The notes: generated by a model not told the origin, from the letters alone. Positions 35,842 to 49,111 are shown, counted from the first letter of the stretch. The stretch is DNA of 64,000 nucleotides from Coix lacryma-jobi var. lacryma-jobi (GCA_009763385.1 CM019824.1:32928446-32992445); one strand, 5' to 3'. Made by a program: numbers and translations.

Positions 35842-38800
35842 GATGTTGTCACGCAATTGGATGTATAATGTCGATCGCTGCTCCAAAGAGTTCATTGTTG
35901 GCGTGCACTATTTCTTAGGTGTGGCTGAGGCAAACAAGCAAGATGGTTTCATGTGCTGCCCATGCGCCGTCTGTAAGAATTTGAAGGAATATTCATGCCC
36001 AAGGACTCTTCATACGCATTTGTTGAAGTCGGGTTTCGTAACAAACTATATTTGTTGGACGAAACATGGAGAAAGGGGGTTGTAATGGATGATGGTGAAA
36101 AAGGTGAAGAAGAATTGGCCCACGCTGATATTATTGCTCAGTACGGTGCCTTTGATGATGATGCAGTGGGGGGAGATGGTGAAGAAGATGCGGCAGCGAC
36201 AGAAGATGTGACAGCTGATGTTGATGCTCTTGGTGATGTCATTCATGATGCACAAAGTGAATGTGAAAGTGACAAGGAGAAGGTCAAGTTTGAGCGCATG
36301 CTATAGGATCATAGGAAATTGTTATATCCCACTGCTGAAGATGGCCAAAAAAAGCTGGGTACTACGCTAGAACTGCTGCAATGGAAGGCAAAGAATGGTA
36401 CATCCGATAAAGAATTTGGGCAGTTATTGAAGATAATGAAAAAGATGCTTCCGAAATCGAACGAATTGCCCACCACTACGTACGAAGCAAAACAGGTCAT
36501 CGGCCCTTTGGGATTAGAAATCCAGCAGATACACGCATGTCCTAATGACTGCATCCTGTACCGTGGGGAGGAATATGAGAATTTGGATGCATGCCCGGTA
36601 TGTGAAGCATCACGGTATAAGATAAGGCGAGATGATCCTGACGACGTAGAGGGTGAAGAACGTCCAAGCAGGAAGAAAATCCCTGCCAAGGTTATGTGGT
36701 ATGCTCCTATAATACCACGCTTGAAACGTTTGTTCAGAAATAAGGACAATGCAAAGATGTTGCGGACCGTAAGGTAGACAATATGCTGAGGCACCCAGCT
36801 GATGGATCCCAGTGGAGAGCGATAGATAGAGAATTCCCAGAGTTTGCAGATGAGGCTAGAAACTTGAGGTTCGCTTTAAGTACGGATGGTTTTAATCCTT
36901 TTGCGGAGCAAAGCAGTAGTCATAGCACTTGGCCAGTTACTCTATGTATCTACAACCTTCCTCCGTGGTTATGCATGAAGCGGAAGTTCATTATGATGTC
37001 GTTGCTCATCCAAGGGCCGAAGCAACCTGGCAACGACATCGATGTCTACCTGAGGCCATTAGTTGAGGAACTTCTACTTCTATGGAGCAAACCAGGCATA
37101 CGCGTGTGGGATGAGTACAAACAGGAACACTTTGACCTGCGAGCCTTATTGTTCGTAACAATCAATGATTGGCCGGCTCTAAGTAATCTTTCAGGCCAGA
37201 CAAACAAGGGATATAATGCATGCACACACTGTTTTGAAGACCTTGATAGTTTATTTTTGAAAAACTGTCGGAAGGTCGTGTATGTTGGGCACCGTCGGTT
37301 TCTTCCTATGGGCCACCCAGTAAGAAAGAAAGGCAAACATTTTAAAGGTAAGGCAGACCACCAAACCAAGCCTCGTAACCGAACCGGAGATGATATACTT
37401 GAAATGGTGAAGGATACGAAAGTAGTATTTGGAAAGGGACGGGGCTGCGAACCTGTTCCTAAAGACGCTTCGGGACACGCACCCATGTGGAAGAAGAAGT
37501 CCATATTCTGGGAGCTACCCTACTAGCATGTCCTAGAGGTCCGCCATGCGATCGACGTGATGCACCTGACAAAGAACCTTTGTGTGAACCTGCTTGGATT
37601 CATGGGTGTCTATGGAAAGCCTAAGGATTCACTTGAAGCACGACAGGACTTGCAGCGCATGAAAGAACGAGACAACTTGCATCCGGAGAAGACAGATGAC
37701 GGGCGCCAGTACTTAAGCCCTGCTAGCTACACTCTTAGCAGAGAAGAAAAGGAAAGCATGTTTGAATGCCTTAACAGCATCAAGGTCCCATCTGGATTCT
37801 CCTCCAATATAAAGAGAATAATTAATGTGCCAGAGAAGAAGTTCCAAAACTTGAAGTCCCATGACTGCCATGTGCTTATGACCCAATTACTTCCTGTTGC
37901 TCTAAGAGGAATTCTACCTCCACATGTACGTCTAGCCACCGTGAAGCTATGTGCATTCCTCAATTCAATTTCACAAAAGGCAATCAATCCAGAGGAACTT
38001 TCTACTTTGCAGAATGATGTCGTTCAATGTCTTGTCAGCTTTGAGTTGGTGTTCCCTCCATCCTTCTTTGATATCATGACACACCTCCTAGTTCACCTGG
38101 TCAAGGAGATCATTATTCTCGGTCCTGTGTTCCTACACACCATGTTCCCATTCGAGAGGTTCATGAGTGTCCTGAAAAAATATGTTAATAACCGTTCTCG
38201 GCCTGAAGGAAGCATCGCCCAGGGCTACAGAACAGAGGAGGTCATAGAGTTTTGTGTGGACTTTATTCCAGACCTTGACCCGATTGGCGTTCCTGAATCG
38301 CGACATGAGGGCAGACTCAGTGGCAAGGGAACACTAGGGAAGAAAACATATATCGGTACAGGAGACGATTACTTCGATAAAGCACACTACACAGTTCTAC
38401 AGAACTCCTCATTGGTAGATCCATATATCGAGGTACATAAGGATTTCCTTCGATCCAAGTGGCCCGGGAAGAGTGAATCTTGGATTACACGTCAGCACAT
38501 GCAAACCTTCGGCGATTGGTTGCAAAAACAATGTCAGGGTGATGACAACATAGATGAGCAGCTTTATTTGTTGGCCAGACAACCATCGTGGCATATCAGC
38601 ACGTACAAAGGGTATGAGATCAATGGGAATACATTTTACACAGTAGCCCAAGACGCAAGGAGCACCAACAAAAACAGTGGTGTACGCGTGGATGCCACGG
38701 ATCCAAATAGGAACAAACAAACATATTATGGCCGCATACATGACATATGGGAACTAGACTACGCACCTAATTTTAAAGTCCCTTTGTTCCGGTGTAAATG

Positions 38801-39215
38801 GGTCAAGATGACCGGTACCGGAGGTGGGGTAACAGTCGATAAGGAGTATGGGATGACATCAGTGGACCTCAACAATATTGGGTACAAAGACGAACCATTT
38901 GTCCTTGCCGCAGATGTGAGTCAAGTGTTCTATGTGAAAGACATGTCTACAAAACCAAAAAGAGGGAAAAATGATAACAACTCGATCGTCAACGAGCCAA
39001 AGCGCCATATAGTTCTTTCAGGGAAAAGAAACATTGTCGGAATTGAGGACAAGTCAGACATGTCAGGTGATTATGAAAGAGATGATCGAATTCCGCCATT
39101 CAAAGTGAACAAAGACCCAAGCATTTTGTTAAACAATGAGGAAACTCCATGGTTAAGGAATGATCATAACCAAGGGACATATGTCAAGAGGAGGTTCACA
39201 GTTGTGCCCGCTTAA
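35842..39215 (+). pseudogene. TNP2-type CACTA transposase, broken
   Basis: In order: an N-terminal transposase-associated domain (35842-36085; NWMYN, CCPCAVCKN, RTLHTHLLKSGF), an acidic linker, the Transposase_21/TNP2 core (about 36310-37600; WYAPIIPRLKRLFR, LSTDGFNPF, YNLPPWLCMKRKF, GPKQPGNDIDVYL), a DUF4218-like region (about 37860-38260) and a DUF4216-like region (about 38740-38960). Four lesions are visible: a one-base loss in the G run near 36078, TAG at 36304-36306, a small frameshifting deletion near 36763, and TAG in place of Trp at 37524-37526. The last 552 codons are open. It would cut and join element ends if intact, but no full-length transposase can be made. Confidence 0.9.
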
Positions 39216-39281
39216 TAGTGGGTTGTAAATATATTATGTAATAATTAATTAATTAAGACTTCATTTATTTGATAATGGATT

Positions 39282-39301
39282 TATATATATATATATATAT
39301 T
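39282..39301. repeat. (TA)n microsatellite
   Basis: About ten TA units in the spacer between the transposase and protease genes of CACTA 2. Confidence 0.9.
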
Positions 39302-39660
39302 TAGTAGTAGTGATCATTGATTTATGTGCTTCTCTAGATGTGAATCTCATACTATTTTTTAAAAGAAAGTATATCAAATATTCAATTTTCTGTTCAATTA
39401 GAAAGATTTAAGATATATTTGAAAAAACTAAATTTAAAAATCTAAAACTACTGCATCTGTCGCGTATAACAAAATTGGGCAATGATTGTTTAGGTTTTAA
39501 ACAAAAGATTAACGTCCAAATGATATGACGCAACCTCCTCCTACTGATCAAGATCCTCACCATAGGTAGTGTGCGCGTGAATGAGAAACAATTTTTATTA
39601 CACTAACTTTCTATATGTATATATTAGTTGGATGCTCACATCATTCGTTGTTTTGCGTAG

Positions 39661-41898
39661 CAGGAACTATAGTCCAGTTCATCATTATTCCCCAGTGCAT
39701 CATAGTGCTGCGGGCGGTGACGATGTGTTGGAGGACACGGCTTCAACCCCATCTCCTCCACCACGGGCTCCAACACCGCCACCGGCCCCACCATCTCCTC
39801 CACCGCGGGCTCCAACGCCGCCACCGGCCCCACCATCTCCTCCACCGCGGGCTCCAACGCCACAACCTCCACCGCGGGCTCCAACACCGCCACCGGCCCC
39901 ACCGTCTCCTCCACCGCGGGCTCCAACACCCCTGCCTCCACCGCGCGGCCCTAAGAAGCGGTCCGCTGCCACGGAACCGAAGGCCCCACCTCCAAAAAAA
40001 GAAGGCTCCTGCATCAGGAAAAAAAGCACACGAGAAATTAGCTTATGAAATGACTGATGAGGAGTTACAAATTTTGGTGAAAAAAGATGTGAAAAATTTT
40101 TTAGATGAATCAACGGCCGCGGCTAAAGCGAAGAGAAACCCAGAGAAGCCTTACCTCCTGTTAAACCCACAGGAGTTAAGGAAAAGGGTGGACCAGCATG
40201 GTATCAAGATGCGTGAAGCCCGAAAGGCTCCGCGAAAATCAGACTACGAACGCTCTCTAATCAAGTCTGCAAAAGAACAACAATCAAGCACGAAGAAAGT
40301 GGGAAAGAGTGTTCCACAGCTTGGGGAAACATCAAGACCTCTGTCCCCATTATTTGTGCAAAATCAGTATGGTTCAAACATGGGCAGAGTACAGAGAAAA
40401 TCTGGAGAGACCACTTTGTCTGAGATGGACTCAATGGAAAAATTTTTCATTGACAGCGGTCTCCCATACGAGACGATACAAAATATTGCTACTGGGCTGG
40501 AGTTTCCAAGAGCGGAAGTAGTTGATGAATGGAGGAGAAATTTTGCACCGGGCAGGAGTCTAATGAACCCCAATCACTTGCATGTACTTGGTACGCAGAT
40601 GTTTGCAATCAACAAATGGTGCATGGAGGCTTCTAAAGACGGTGATATAAATTGGATTTCTGTCCGAATTCGGAACCATCACTACTTCCGTGGCGATGAC
40701 CTAATCTTAGTCCAGATGGAGGAATTACACCAGCTATGCCATATGGACGCACTGGACAAATCGCTCCTTAGCTGCTATTGTTTTTAAGTGTTTCTTTTAT
40801 AGTTTTCATTGAACTCTCTAGTATGTGTATATAGTATGTAGTATTCTTACACACGTACTTGTGGATCGACTCGATATTGCAGGTATCAGATGACTCAGCT
40901 CAGAGATAAACATGACAATTCTGTTGGGTTTGTTGATCCATATGTTGTTTTCAAGGCTCCAAACCCTTCAGCGACTTGGAGCGATGAGTCGTGTATGAAT
41001 CTTATGAGGTTCTTTGTGAACCAAAAAGATAGAGAAAAAATACTCTTCCCATACAACTTTAAGTGCGTGAGACATATATAGTTAATAATAAGTATATGCA
41101 CATTTTATTTTATTTAACCCTAATAATCTATATACATGAATCATGTGTATCAACAGCTTTCACTGGATACTGATGGTCATTGATCTCAAACACAACAATG
41201 TGTTAATCTATGACTCGTTGAGCAAACCGCAAGAAGATTACCAAGATATGATAGACATCCTCCAAAGGTAATTTTTCGATCCCTAGCTTCCATGCTTAAA
41301 GTAGAGACTAAGCTTGTATATATATACTAATTAATAAATAATGATCCAACTATTAATGTTTCATTGGCCGGATTAGGGTTTGGGAAAAATTCATTGCTCG
41401 GGAACATATGAGTCAGTGTAAGGCCCCACTTACAATAAAGCCACGACTACCAGTAAGTTTACACCTTCGTCAATGTACGTGTATCTTTATTATATCATGT
41501 CATATATCATATCTTTATTACGAGATAAATCTTTTCATTCTACAGTGGATTTTGAGACAAAAAGAGGGTACCAACTTATGTGGATTCTATGTTTGCGAGT
41601 ACATGATGATAGAATCAAATAGAATTCCTGAAGAAATCATCAAAGTACGTAACATGTTTCTTTTCATTTTTTATAGACTTAATATTGATAATATAGATAT
41701 AACTAATATCTTCTTTAATTCCAATTGAAGACTGACTGGTTGAAGCAAAAAGTGATGCTACAAGACCAATTGAAAGCAATACAAGAGTCAATAGCAGGAT
41801 TTCTTCAGGAACAAGTCATAAGTCCAAACGGCGAGTTCTACTATAATACCGACGAGCCGTTGATTCCAAACAATGATGATCATTTGTATGCCCTGTAG
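39661..41898 (+). pseudogene. Ulp1/C48-family cysteine protease gene of CACTA 2 (frameshifted)
   Basis: The first exon has a proline-rich array of SPPPRAPTPPPAP units (about 39745-39950) and then a charged region with MTDEELQILVKKDVKNFLDE. The two parts are in different frames, switching at an A run near 39993. Downstream exons fit GT-AG introns: 40883-41062, 41157-41267, 41377-41452, 41546-41644 and 41731-41898. The catalytic residues appear intact: His in FHWILMVIDL, Asp in LIYDSLS, Cys in NLCGFYVCEY. The donor of the first exon, near 40781, is unclear. Ulp1-like proteins are SUMO-protease relatives often carried by plant CACTA and Mutator elements. One homopolymer indel is the only certain lesion and could be a sequencing error. 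Confidence 0.8.
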
Positions 41899-42189
41899 AT
41901 ATTTAGATGGAGTACAACTTGTAATAGGTTTATAGTACTAACTTTAGAGTACAACTTTTGTAGATAGATATTTGGACAACTTCTACATGTATATATATTG
42001 CTTGTAATTTTATATGTACATATATATATACGTAGTTCTATAGTTCAATTATATATGCATGCAATAAGCTTATTGTGTTAGGCTGCTAATATATATAAAT
42101 TATATATATTAGCAGCAAAGAATACATATTAGAAAACCTATTAAATAAATAAACAAAACTAAAAACAGAACTGAAATGAAAATAAAAAA

Positions 42190-42421
42190 GAAAAAACCAG
42201 GGACCCTTTAGTCCCGGTTGGTGATACCAGCCGGGACTAAAGGGTGCTGCTGCGGGGCACCGCTGGCAGCACCCTTTAGTCCCGGCTGGTATTACCAACC
42301 GGGACTAAAGGGTGGGCTTTAGCCCCGGTGGCCGGAGCCGGGACTAAAGGGGGGGCCTTTAGTCCCGGAAGCGTAGTCCCGGCTCGGCAACCGGGGTTAA
42401 AGGCATGTTTCTGTAGTAGTA
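42190..42421. repeat. Right subterminal repeats of CACTA 2
   Basis: CCCTTTAGTCCCGG and its complement in several hairpins, ending in the terminal inverted repeat at 42421. Confidence 0.85.
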
Positions 42422-42424
42422 TCA

Positions 42425-43509
42425 GCGCTTATCAGTTACTCCTCAATCCAAACGGATTGAGGGAGATTTTGACTAGTAGATGATAAAATCCCCATAATCC
42501 TCTCAGATCGGGGATTAACCGAACATACACTGGACAATATGAAGCAAACTACACGCTGCTTGTCTGCGGGCCTACTACTGTTGTGCTGAAAACCATACAT
42601 ACAAAAAATAAGTGTAGATTATTAGAGGAGCAGTTCCATTATGGGAGTATAGGGAATTGAAGGGATGCAGTTGGACAGATTTAAGGCTTGCTGACACAAC
42701 TAGAGAAATTTATAAACCGACCGTGCTCTTTGTAAAATAAATCCATATGAAAACAAAACAATTAACATTCTACAATTTTACCCATATATATGCTAGTAAA
42801 GGAGACAAGAAGTGTTGAAGATGACAGGGATGAGTGCAGGTCACTACCATCAGGATATGATACAAACTCCATGAGGAAGCACCATTGGTGTTGAAGTCAG
42901 GTAGATCAAACATTGTTTGCGTTTTGTATAAAAAATTAAAACAAAAATGACATTTACTTTCTTATACACAAGACTATCAACAGAGGCATATGAATCATGA
43001 ATTATTGAAGGTTCCTTCATGTCCTGCACTGCTTTCATTTGGCTCGAAATATAGTAATTAAAAATGGAACTATTATCACACTTATTTTGTCTAGTGTTCC
43101 ATACTAAAAGATCTGGGCTATCAATGTAATTCAAGAAATAGCAGCATTTCATTAATTCAAAAACAGATGAAATACAACAGTTCAAATAGTTCAGGAAAAC
43201 CATACCACTGGATAGCTAACATATACATGAAAACTTGATCTATCTGACATAACTTTGTCTACAATCACAACTTAATAAAAGACCCCCAAGAGGGGCTAGG
43301 TTGTTTTATATCAAAATAAAAATAACCACCAAAATTCAAGCCGATGAGGAACACATAGGTCCAGGGTTGGCAGGGGTGGCAAATCCACACCTCCCGCCAA
43401 ACTTAACACCACACGTTAAAAGCTACATCTGGTAAATTTGCACATACAACATGCAAGAACCTTGAATTGATCAGCAGCTAGGTGATGCAGAAACACCTCT
43501 CTTCTAGAG
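42425..43509. other. 3' flank of intact RR gene
   Basis: Matches 7079-8156 of the pseudogene copy, starting CAGTTACTCC. It probably contains the 3' UTR and polyadenylation site of the RR transcript near its right end, but I cannot place them. The open frame at 42850-43203 has a counterpart in copy C but no recognisable family. Confidence 0.65.
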
Positions 43510-46500
43510 TCAAGGGGAAAATTCCCAGTCCCTATTGATGAAATCCTGCTAAAAGAAAACAAGTTCATATAGATACACATCATATAAGTAGTAGTCATCA
43601 ATTCTACATGTAAAGCCTTAGCCGAGCTAGAGTAAATTTAAAATAAAATGGCAATTTAACACATCTTATGGTCGAGTTATGCATGAATAAGCATGATGAA
43701 TCTGAGCAATGTGCTGAGTACTAACAACTAGGAGTATTTTTTTTATTTAACAACTAGAAGTAATTGAACCAACATTAGTTAGCTAAATTCCTCAAGTGTT
43801 AATTTCCTTTTGCACAAAAAAAAAGCAAAATGGGGTAACAATAAAAATCAGGACAGAGATAGATTTTATGCATAAAAAGGAGGGAAAAGGATCTTACTTG
43901 ATTAATCAAGGAAGCAAGCAAATCATCCAAGTCATCAGTCTCTGTATTCTGTGCCTCACTTGTTCCCATGAGGAATTCATTGATGTTATTCACTTGGTCA
44001 CTAACTGCATGCTGATAAACAGTGCTGCCTACATGGAGGTTGTCACTTGCACCACCGCCATTCAGCACATGGGTCGGCATGGCAGAATTGTCTATCTGAA
44101 GGTCAGCTCTGGTGCTTGAAGAACTAGCCAAAGCAGAATTGCTAATCGGTGTCGCTGTAGAGTGTGTGTTGTTTCCAAAACTGAATGTTGTCTCCTGATC
44201 TCTAAAATCTACCATTTGTACGGTGTTCCCCATGATTCCTGCAATTTTCTCCTGATACTCATTTCCGAAAGTTGGAATTTGTCCAGAGGAGCCTGCAAAT
44301 CTTGACAACTGGTTGATACTGAAAATGTTACGCTGCAAAGGATCTTCAGACGCTCCAACATTATGATCATGATCAGAAAACCTTGACGGCACAACAACTT
44401 TACAGGAGTTGCTAGGTCCTGCAATTTGGTGAACTTCACTAGCAACCTTGTTAAATGGGCCAGCAGAACATGATTGAAGTTCAACCAAAGGCTTGTTCAC
44501 AAAGTTAGGAGACTGCAATGGTAAATGACCAGAAGGAGCCAACATCTCATCATCCGGTATGTCTTCGAAAGGAATACCTCTGCTTGACCCCAAAATTTTG
44601 TTACGCAATATGCTCGCATAGGAGCTGCAGGAACGAGACGAAGAAAAGGGCATGTTCGAGGTCAATGGTGGACTGTCATTTGAGATATTTGCAAATGAAC
44701 TCCCAGAAATGTCAACAGAGAATGGTTTGCTTGTGTTCAACATCACACCATTTGAACTATTTGCCAAGGAGCTGTTAGAAGGATCAGAACGGAAGCACTG
44801 GCTTGCACCTGGCAGCGCACCACTCGATACAGGTGTGTAGGACTTGCCAGAAGATATTAATCTGCTGATATCCTGCACTGGCATAGGCACAACATCTTTG
44901 GACAGGTTGACATGGTGGCCAACTGGTTCCATGTTTGACTCAAGAATGCCCTGGGAGTTCATGGCCTGAACTGACTCTGTGGGCAGTGAAGGTTGTGTTC
45001 CAATTGCAGATGAGGAATTTATCTTTGCAAAATAGTTGCTTAAGCTTGGAGAGCCAATGAAGGATGGGACATTCATGTTTCTCCACAATGCTTCAGTTTC
45101 ATCAGCAAATGGATTAGAATTCCTCAGTGTGCCCTCACTGAGCTTTCTGAGGTAGATTCGGTACTTCTGAAATAAAAAAAGACAAGTACATTTTGTTAAG
45201 GAAAAATGATAAAGCCATAAAATGATTAAAGTGGGCTCTTAATCATGGGGTGAAACAAAAGAAATTCAGAACAGAGAAAACTATCCCAGAAGTACTAATG
45301 TATATAACATACCGAACTCAATACATGTGTGTACGCACTAGAGCTTTGTGTGTGTGGCAGACACATGTTCCGATTGAATTGTTAAGTGTTAGACACACAA
45401 ATTCCATTGACATGAACGCAATATTTAATCTGAGATGGAAATTATGTAGAAACAAGTTTTATCCAAATATCTTTAACAATAATATAGTGGATGGGAACAC
45501 AAGCATAGCAATTAAGCATAAGAGTAGAAACCAAACCTGCAGATGACTGGCGACATTATCTCTAGTAAGGCCTTCCACATCCATAGCTTCTAATATATTC
45601 ATAGGAACAACCCCTACATTTACAGCAACAAAATAATTTCTAAGAGAAGCAGATTTAACAAAAGAATTATTGATAGATAAAGCCATGAAATGTGAGAACT
45701 TACTGTCCATTCCAATCTGTTGGATAGCTTGTACAAATTTCTGGTGTAGTTGACCACACCACTGGACCCTTTGCTTCTTTTGGGTTGATGTGTTCTTGTC
45801 CTTATCAGCAACATCCACAACCTTTTTGTTTTTTCTTGAATATTTCTTAGTGTGGTTTGCTCCAACCTTCTCAACTTTATGACCGTTCCGTGGATCAATC
45901 TTTCTATTCTTCACCACATGTGTCCATATGCCTCTAAGCTGTTCGAGGCGAACTGGCTTAACCATATAGTCACAGGCTCCATGCTTTATCCCTTTCATTA
46001 TAGTTTCTGTCTCACTATTTGCGGATAGCACTGCATGACATAAGGAAAATAAGTGAATTATGATATGCAAAAGTCAACAAGATCAGTAGACTAAACATTG
46101 AATGATCTAGTGGCCTTCATGTTCAGTTGACGCACATTTTTGAAATTTCGTTTTCTTTAGACATTACATGTGTCATTTACATTTATTTTTAAGCAAATGT
46201 GTCGTATACATAGTAAATGCAACCCTATATTATTTTCACTTATGTTGTTTGTGGTCTGAATGCAGTAAGGAGATGTACTGCCAAACCCCGCCCAATAGGC
46301 CTGGTTGACTACCCATGACACTTTAGTCATGATTAGAAGGAGCAACTAGTTTGAATCATATGACAGTATATTTTTCCCCTCTTAGATGCAAGAAAAATTA
46401 AGAAAAATATGGTTTAGACAATAAATCTACTCCAAGACCAATTCAACAAAGGTAAGAGTGCTTACTGCATCAGCATAGTATATTAAAAACAATACAATTC

Positions 46501-49111
46501 TAAAAGAAAGGTGCTCTCGCTGGTCACAAAAACATATCATTTTGGGCAGGTTTGGTATAACCTTAAAAAATACAAACATTATTAAATTTTAAATTAATGA
46601 GTTTAAAGATATAAAAGTTATATTTATATATTTGTGTTCGAAACACTTGCAAAGCCTAATGAATTTGGAAGATTTTAAGAAATATTCTAGAGCAAATTAG
46701 GGGTCAAAGATACACAAAGAACTTTTAGGAAAAAAGATACTCATAAAAGGTAACGTATGCTGTGAAAACCAGTCTGCTGTGCAAACTATAGAAACTCTTA
46801 TCAAGACCACATAAATCTAATCCGATGGTGAGTTATTTTAGCACTTAAACCCCTCCACTCATTTCTTCCTAATCTAAACAGACGTGGGCACAGTGGAGGA
46901 TTTAAGTGCTCAAATAACTCACCTTCACATCCCACCATCGGATTAGATCATGTGGTCTTGATTAGAGTTTCTATTGTTTACATAAGAGGCTGGTTTTCAT
47001 AGCATACGTCCCCTGATAAAAACCATGCAAAATCAAATGTGATAATTATTTTTAGTAAAAGGTAGTACTAATGGATTTTTTTCTTTGCGAAGTAATTTTC
47101 TTTCCGTCCAATGAACCAACAATAATGCACAAAGTTACAAACAACAAAGAAATAATTACATATAGGAAAAATGTAACACATGTAACTAAAATTGGCTATG
47201 AACAAATGTAACACACACATCTACAAAAACAAAGGATTTTAATACACCCCGCGTGCAAAGGCGCAGAAAGAAGCTCTGCCCGCATGCCTCGTCCTTTTGC
47301 CCAAACGTGTCCTTTTTCCTCGTGTGTGCCTTCTCTTCTTCCTTTCGTGCTCCCCTGCTGCCTCCTCACCCCACCCGACTCTGATCCAGCGACGTCCATG
47401 TCACCTCCACCGCCGCTCTCTACCACGACCAACCCTAACCTAAGCTTCTCTTCTAGATTTGGCACGAGTGCCCCTGCCTCCGCCACTACAGCGACACTAA
47501 TCACAATACCCAAGGTTCTCCAAATCCGGCGCACAAGCCCCCGCCTCCGCCACCACGCCATGCTAATCCCAAGATGATCCTCCAGATTTGTCGTGAGTTT
47601 CCCCGCCTCTACCACCTTGCAGGCTCCGGCAGTGTGCCACCGCCTCTGCCATTGTCATCCACCGCACCATGCTAATCCCAAGGTTCTCCTCTAGATTCAG
47701 CACAAGTGCCCCCACCTCCAACACCTCCAAGGCTCTGGCTGCACGCTGCCACCACCATCCACAACCACCATTCTAATCCCAAGTTTCTCCCCTTCTCCAA
47801 TGGTCACCCCTGTCGCCGACACCACCCAACCAGCATATCCCACCACCTGGCGAGCAGTGCCTCACCATCCTGCCCTCCGCGGTCGTCTCGACCACCACCG
47901 TCGCCGGTCTGGCATCCTCCCAAGAAGCTTTGTTTTAAGCCAGATAACATGGAAATCCTTGAAACCCACAACCCCAATGTCACAACCTTCTTCTTCTTTG
48001 GTGGCAGCGGTACAAGGTGAATTTGTCCCAACACCAGCACATCGGCCGGTTGAAACCGCAAACCTAGAGAACATCAAACAACCTAGACGGTGTGTGTACT
48101 GCACGACACGAGCATGCACGCGTAAACAAGCATAGGGAAAACAAATTTTACTTTTCATAGGTCTAATGAATGCGCTATAATTTTTGAAACTAAAAATAAT
48201 ATCATAGGTCTATCAACACCTTCTAGTGCTTATGAACAAACAGTAATGGTCTCCTTAATCAAACGCATGCCAACCGACGCGTTTTCCAAAAAAGAAACAG
48301 TGATGGACATCGAAAACGGACAAATTTTAGTTTCCATGCAATGCTTACAAACAAACCATAAATGTGAAGCCACAAATGACAAAAATAAGTAGCCAGCTCC
48401 ACTGTACTTAGCACTTCACTTTTTTTGAGACGCATCGTACTTAGCACTTAGGAACTTACCGTAACATACAAAACTATAACATCAACAATAGTGTAGTTAT
48501 TAGCTTTGTTGAACACGTGCACCCCCAGAATCAAGACTTTTGATTGGCATATGTACTATTTATCGATATCCTACCCAAACATTCATAACCAACAGCTCTA
48601 CTGGCTATCGCATGCCAACCGGAGTTATACGCAATCCATTTAATGCATCTATCGAGAACAATATCCAAAAATGGTAGTACTACAAATTCTCATTTTTGCT
48701 ATTCTCTGCATGATCAGAAAAATGCCATGCATGAAAATGAGTTTGAGCAAGGGCTTTACTGATGACTGGGAGATCCATCTCTAGGCCGATGAGCTCGAGG
48801 AGTTTGAATCCATCCATGTTGGGCATGACGACGTCTGTGATCACCAGGTCGAACTGGTTCTCGTCCTTCCTCTCCCTGAGCATTTCCAATGCTATCTTGG
48901 CGTCTGTCACCATTGTCACTGCGTTGCACCACCAGAATTCCAACGCTGAAAACAAACCCAAAAAAATCAACCATCTAGCCTAAGTAGCAAGGCAAGAATA
49001 CACACCGTTGTAGTTGCAATACTTCAGCTGCCTCTCTAGGACCTTGAGGCAGACACGGTCATCATCGACGACGAGCACGCGCAGCCCCACTGGGAAGGTG
49101 CCCACGTCCAT
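43510..49111 (-). CDS. Type-B two-component response regulator (intact copy E)
   Basis: A nuclear transcription factor that takes phosphate from a His-phosphotransfer protein in the cytokinin relay. Coding exons are 49111-49006, 48918-48760, 46030-45704, 45613-45537, 45166-43898 and 43545-43510, all with GT-AG introns, 657 residues. The receiver (about 9-131) has DDD at 16-18, phosphoacceptor Asp64 in VITDVVMPNMDGF and Lys113 in DYMVKPV. A basic, NLS-like stretch is at 150-158. The GARP/Myb domain (about 174-232) holds QRVQW, LHQKFVQAI, GLTRDNVASHLQ and KYR. The Ser/Asn-rich tail ends DDLDDLLASLINQ and DFINRDWEFSP. Start: first ATG after the leader intron, giving MDVGTFPVGLRVLVVDDD. Within the GARP domain VVPMNIL replaces the usual AVPK+IL. 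The exact orthologue is not clear. Confidence 0.93.
46540..47240. repeat. R1 AT-rich repeat, unit E
   Basis: Closest by eye to the copy C block, with the same MITE and the same left junction. Confidence 0.8.
46749..47012. mobile_element. Mutator-like foldback MITE, second copy
   Basis: Same element as 11348-11613, flanked by CTCATAAAA (46740-46748) and CTGATAAAA (47013-47021). One target-site copy has picked up a substitution. It was inserted before copies C and E separated. Confidence 0.85.
47420..47790. repeat. C-rich minisatellite, unit E
   Basis: Homologous to the arrays in units B, C and D, inside the long RR intron. Confidence 0.75.

Larger units (their letters stand above)
34308..42421. 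mobile_element. CACTA transposon 2 with GRF, TNP2 and Ulp1 genes (8.1 kb)
   Basis: The left end is CACTACTACAGAA. The right end, TTCTGTAGTAGTA, is its complement except for the last base (A for G). TCA is duplicated at 34305-34307 and 42422-42424, and copy C holds the empty site ACCTCAGCG at about 7073. Subterminal CCCTTTAGTCCCGGTT and complementary motifs fill 34330-34640 and 42190-42410. Three genes on the plus strand follow the layout of grass CACTA elements. The transposase is broken, so the element is now probably immobile unless helped. Confidence 0.93.
46031..48759 (-). other. Long RR intron built from repeats
   Basis: The 2.7-kb intron between coding exons 2 and 3 contains R1, a MITE and the minisatellite. 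Donor A|GTAAAG and acceptor GCAG|TG are both good. The intron splits the receiver domain between LPVI and MLSAN. Confidence 0.88.

Noticed and set aside
39615..39990. His/Arg-rich frame over the proline array as the protease N terminus
   Set aside because: The SPPPRAPTPPPAP frame is the plausible one; the His/Arg frame is the same repeat read one base off.
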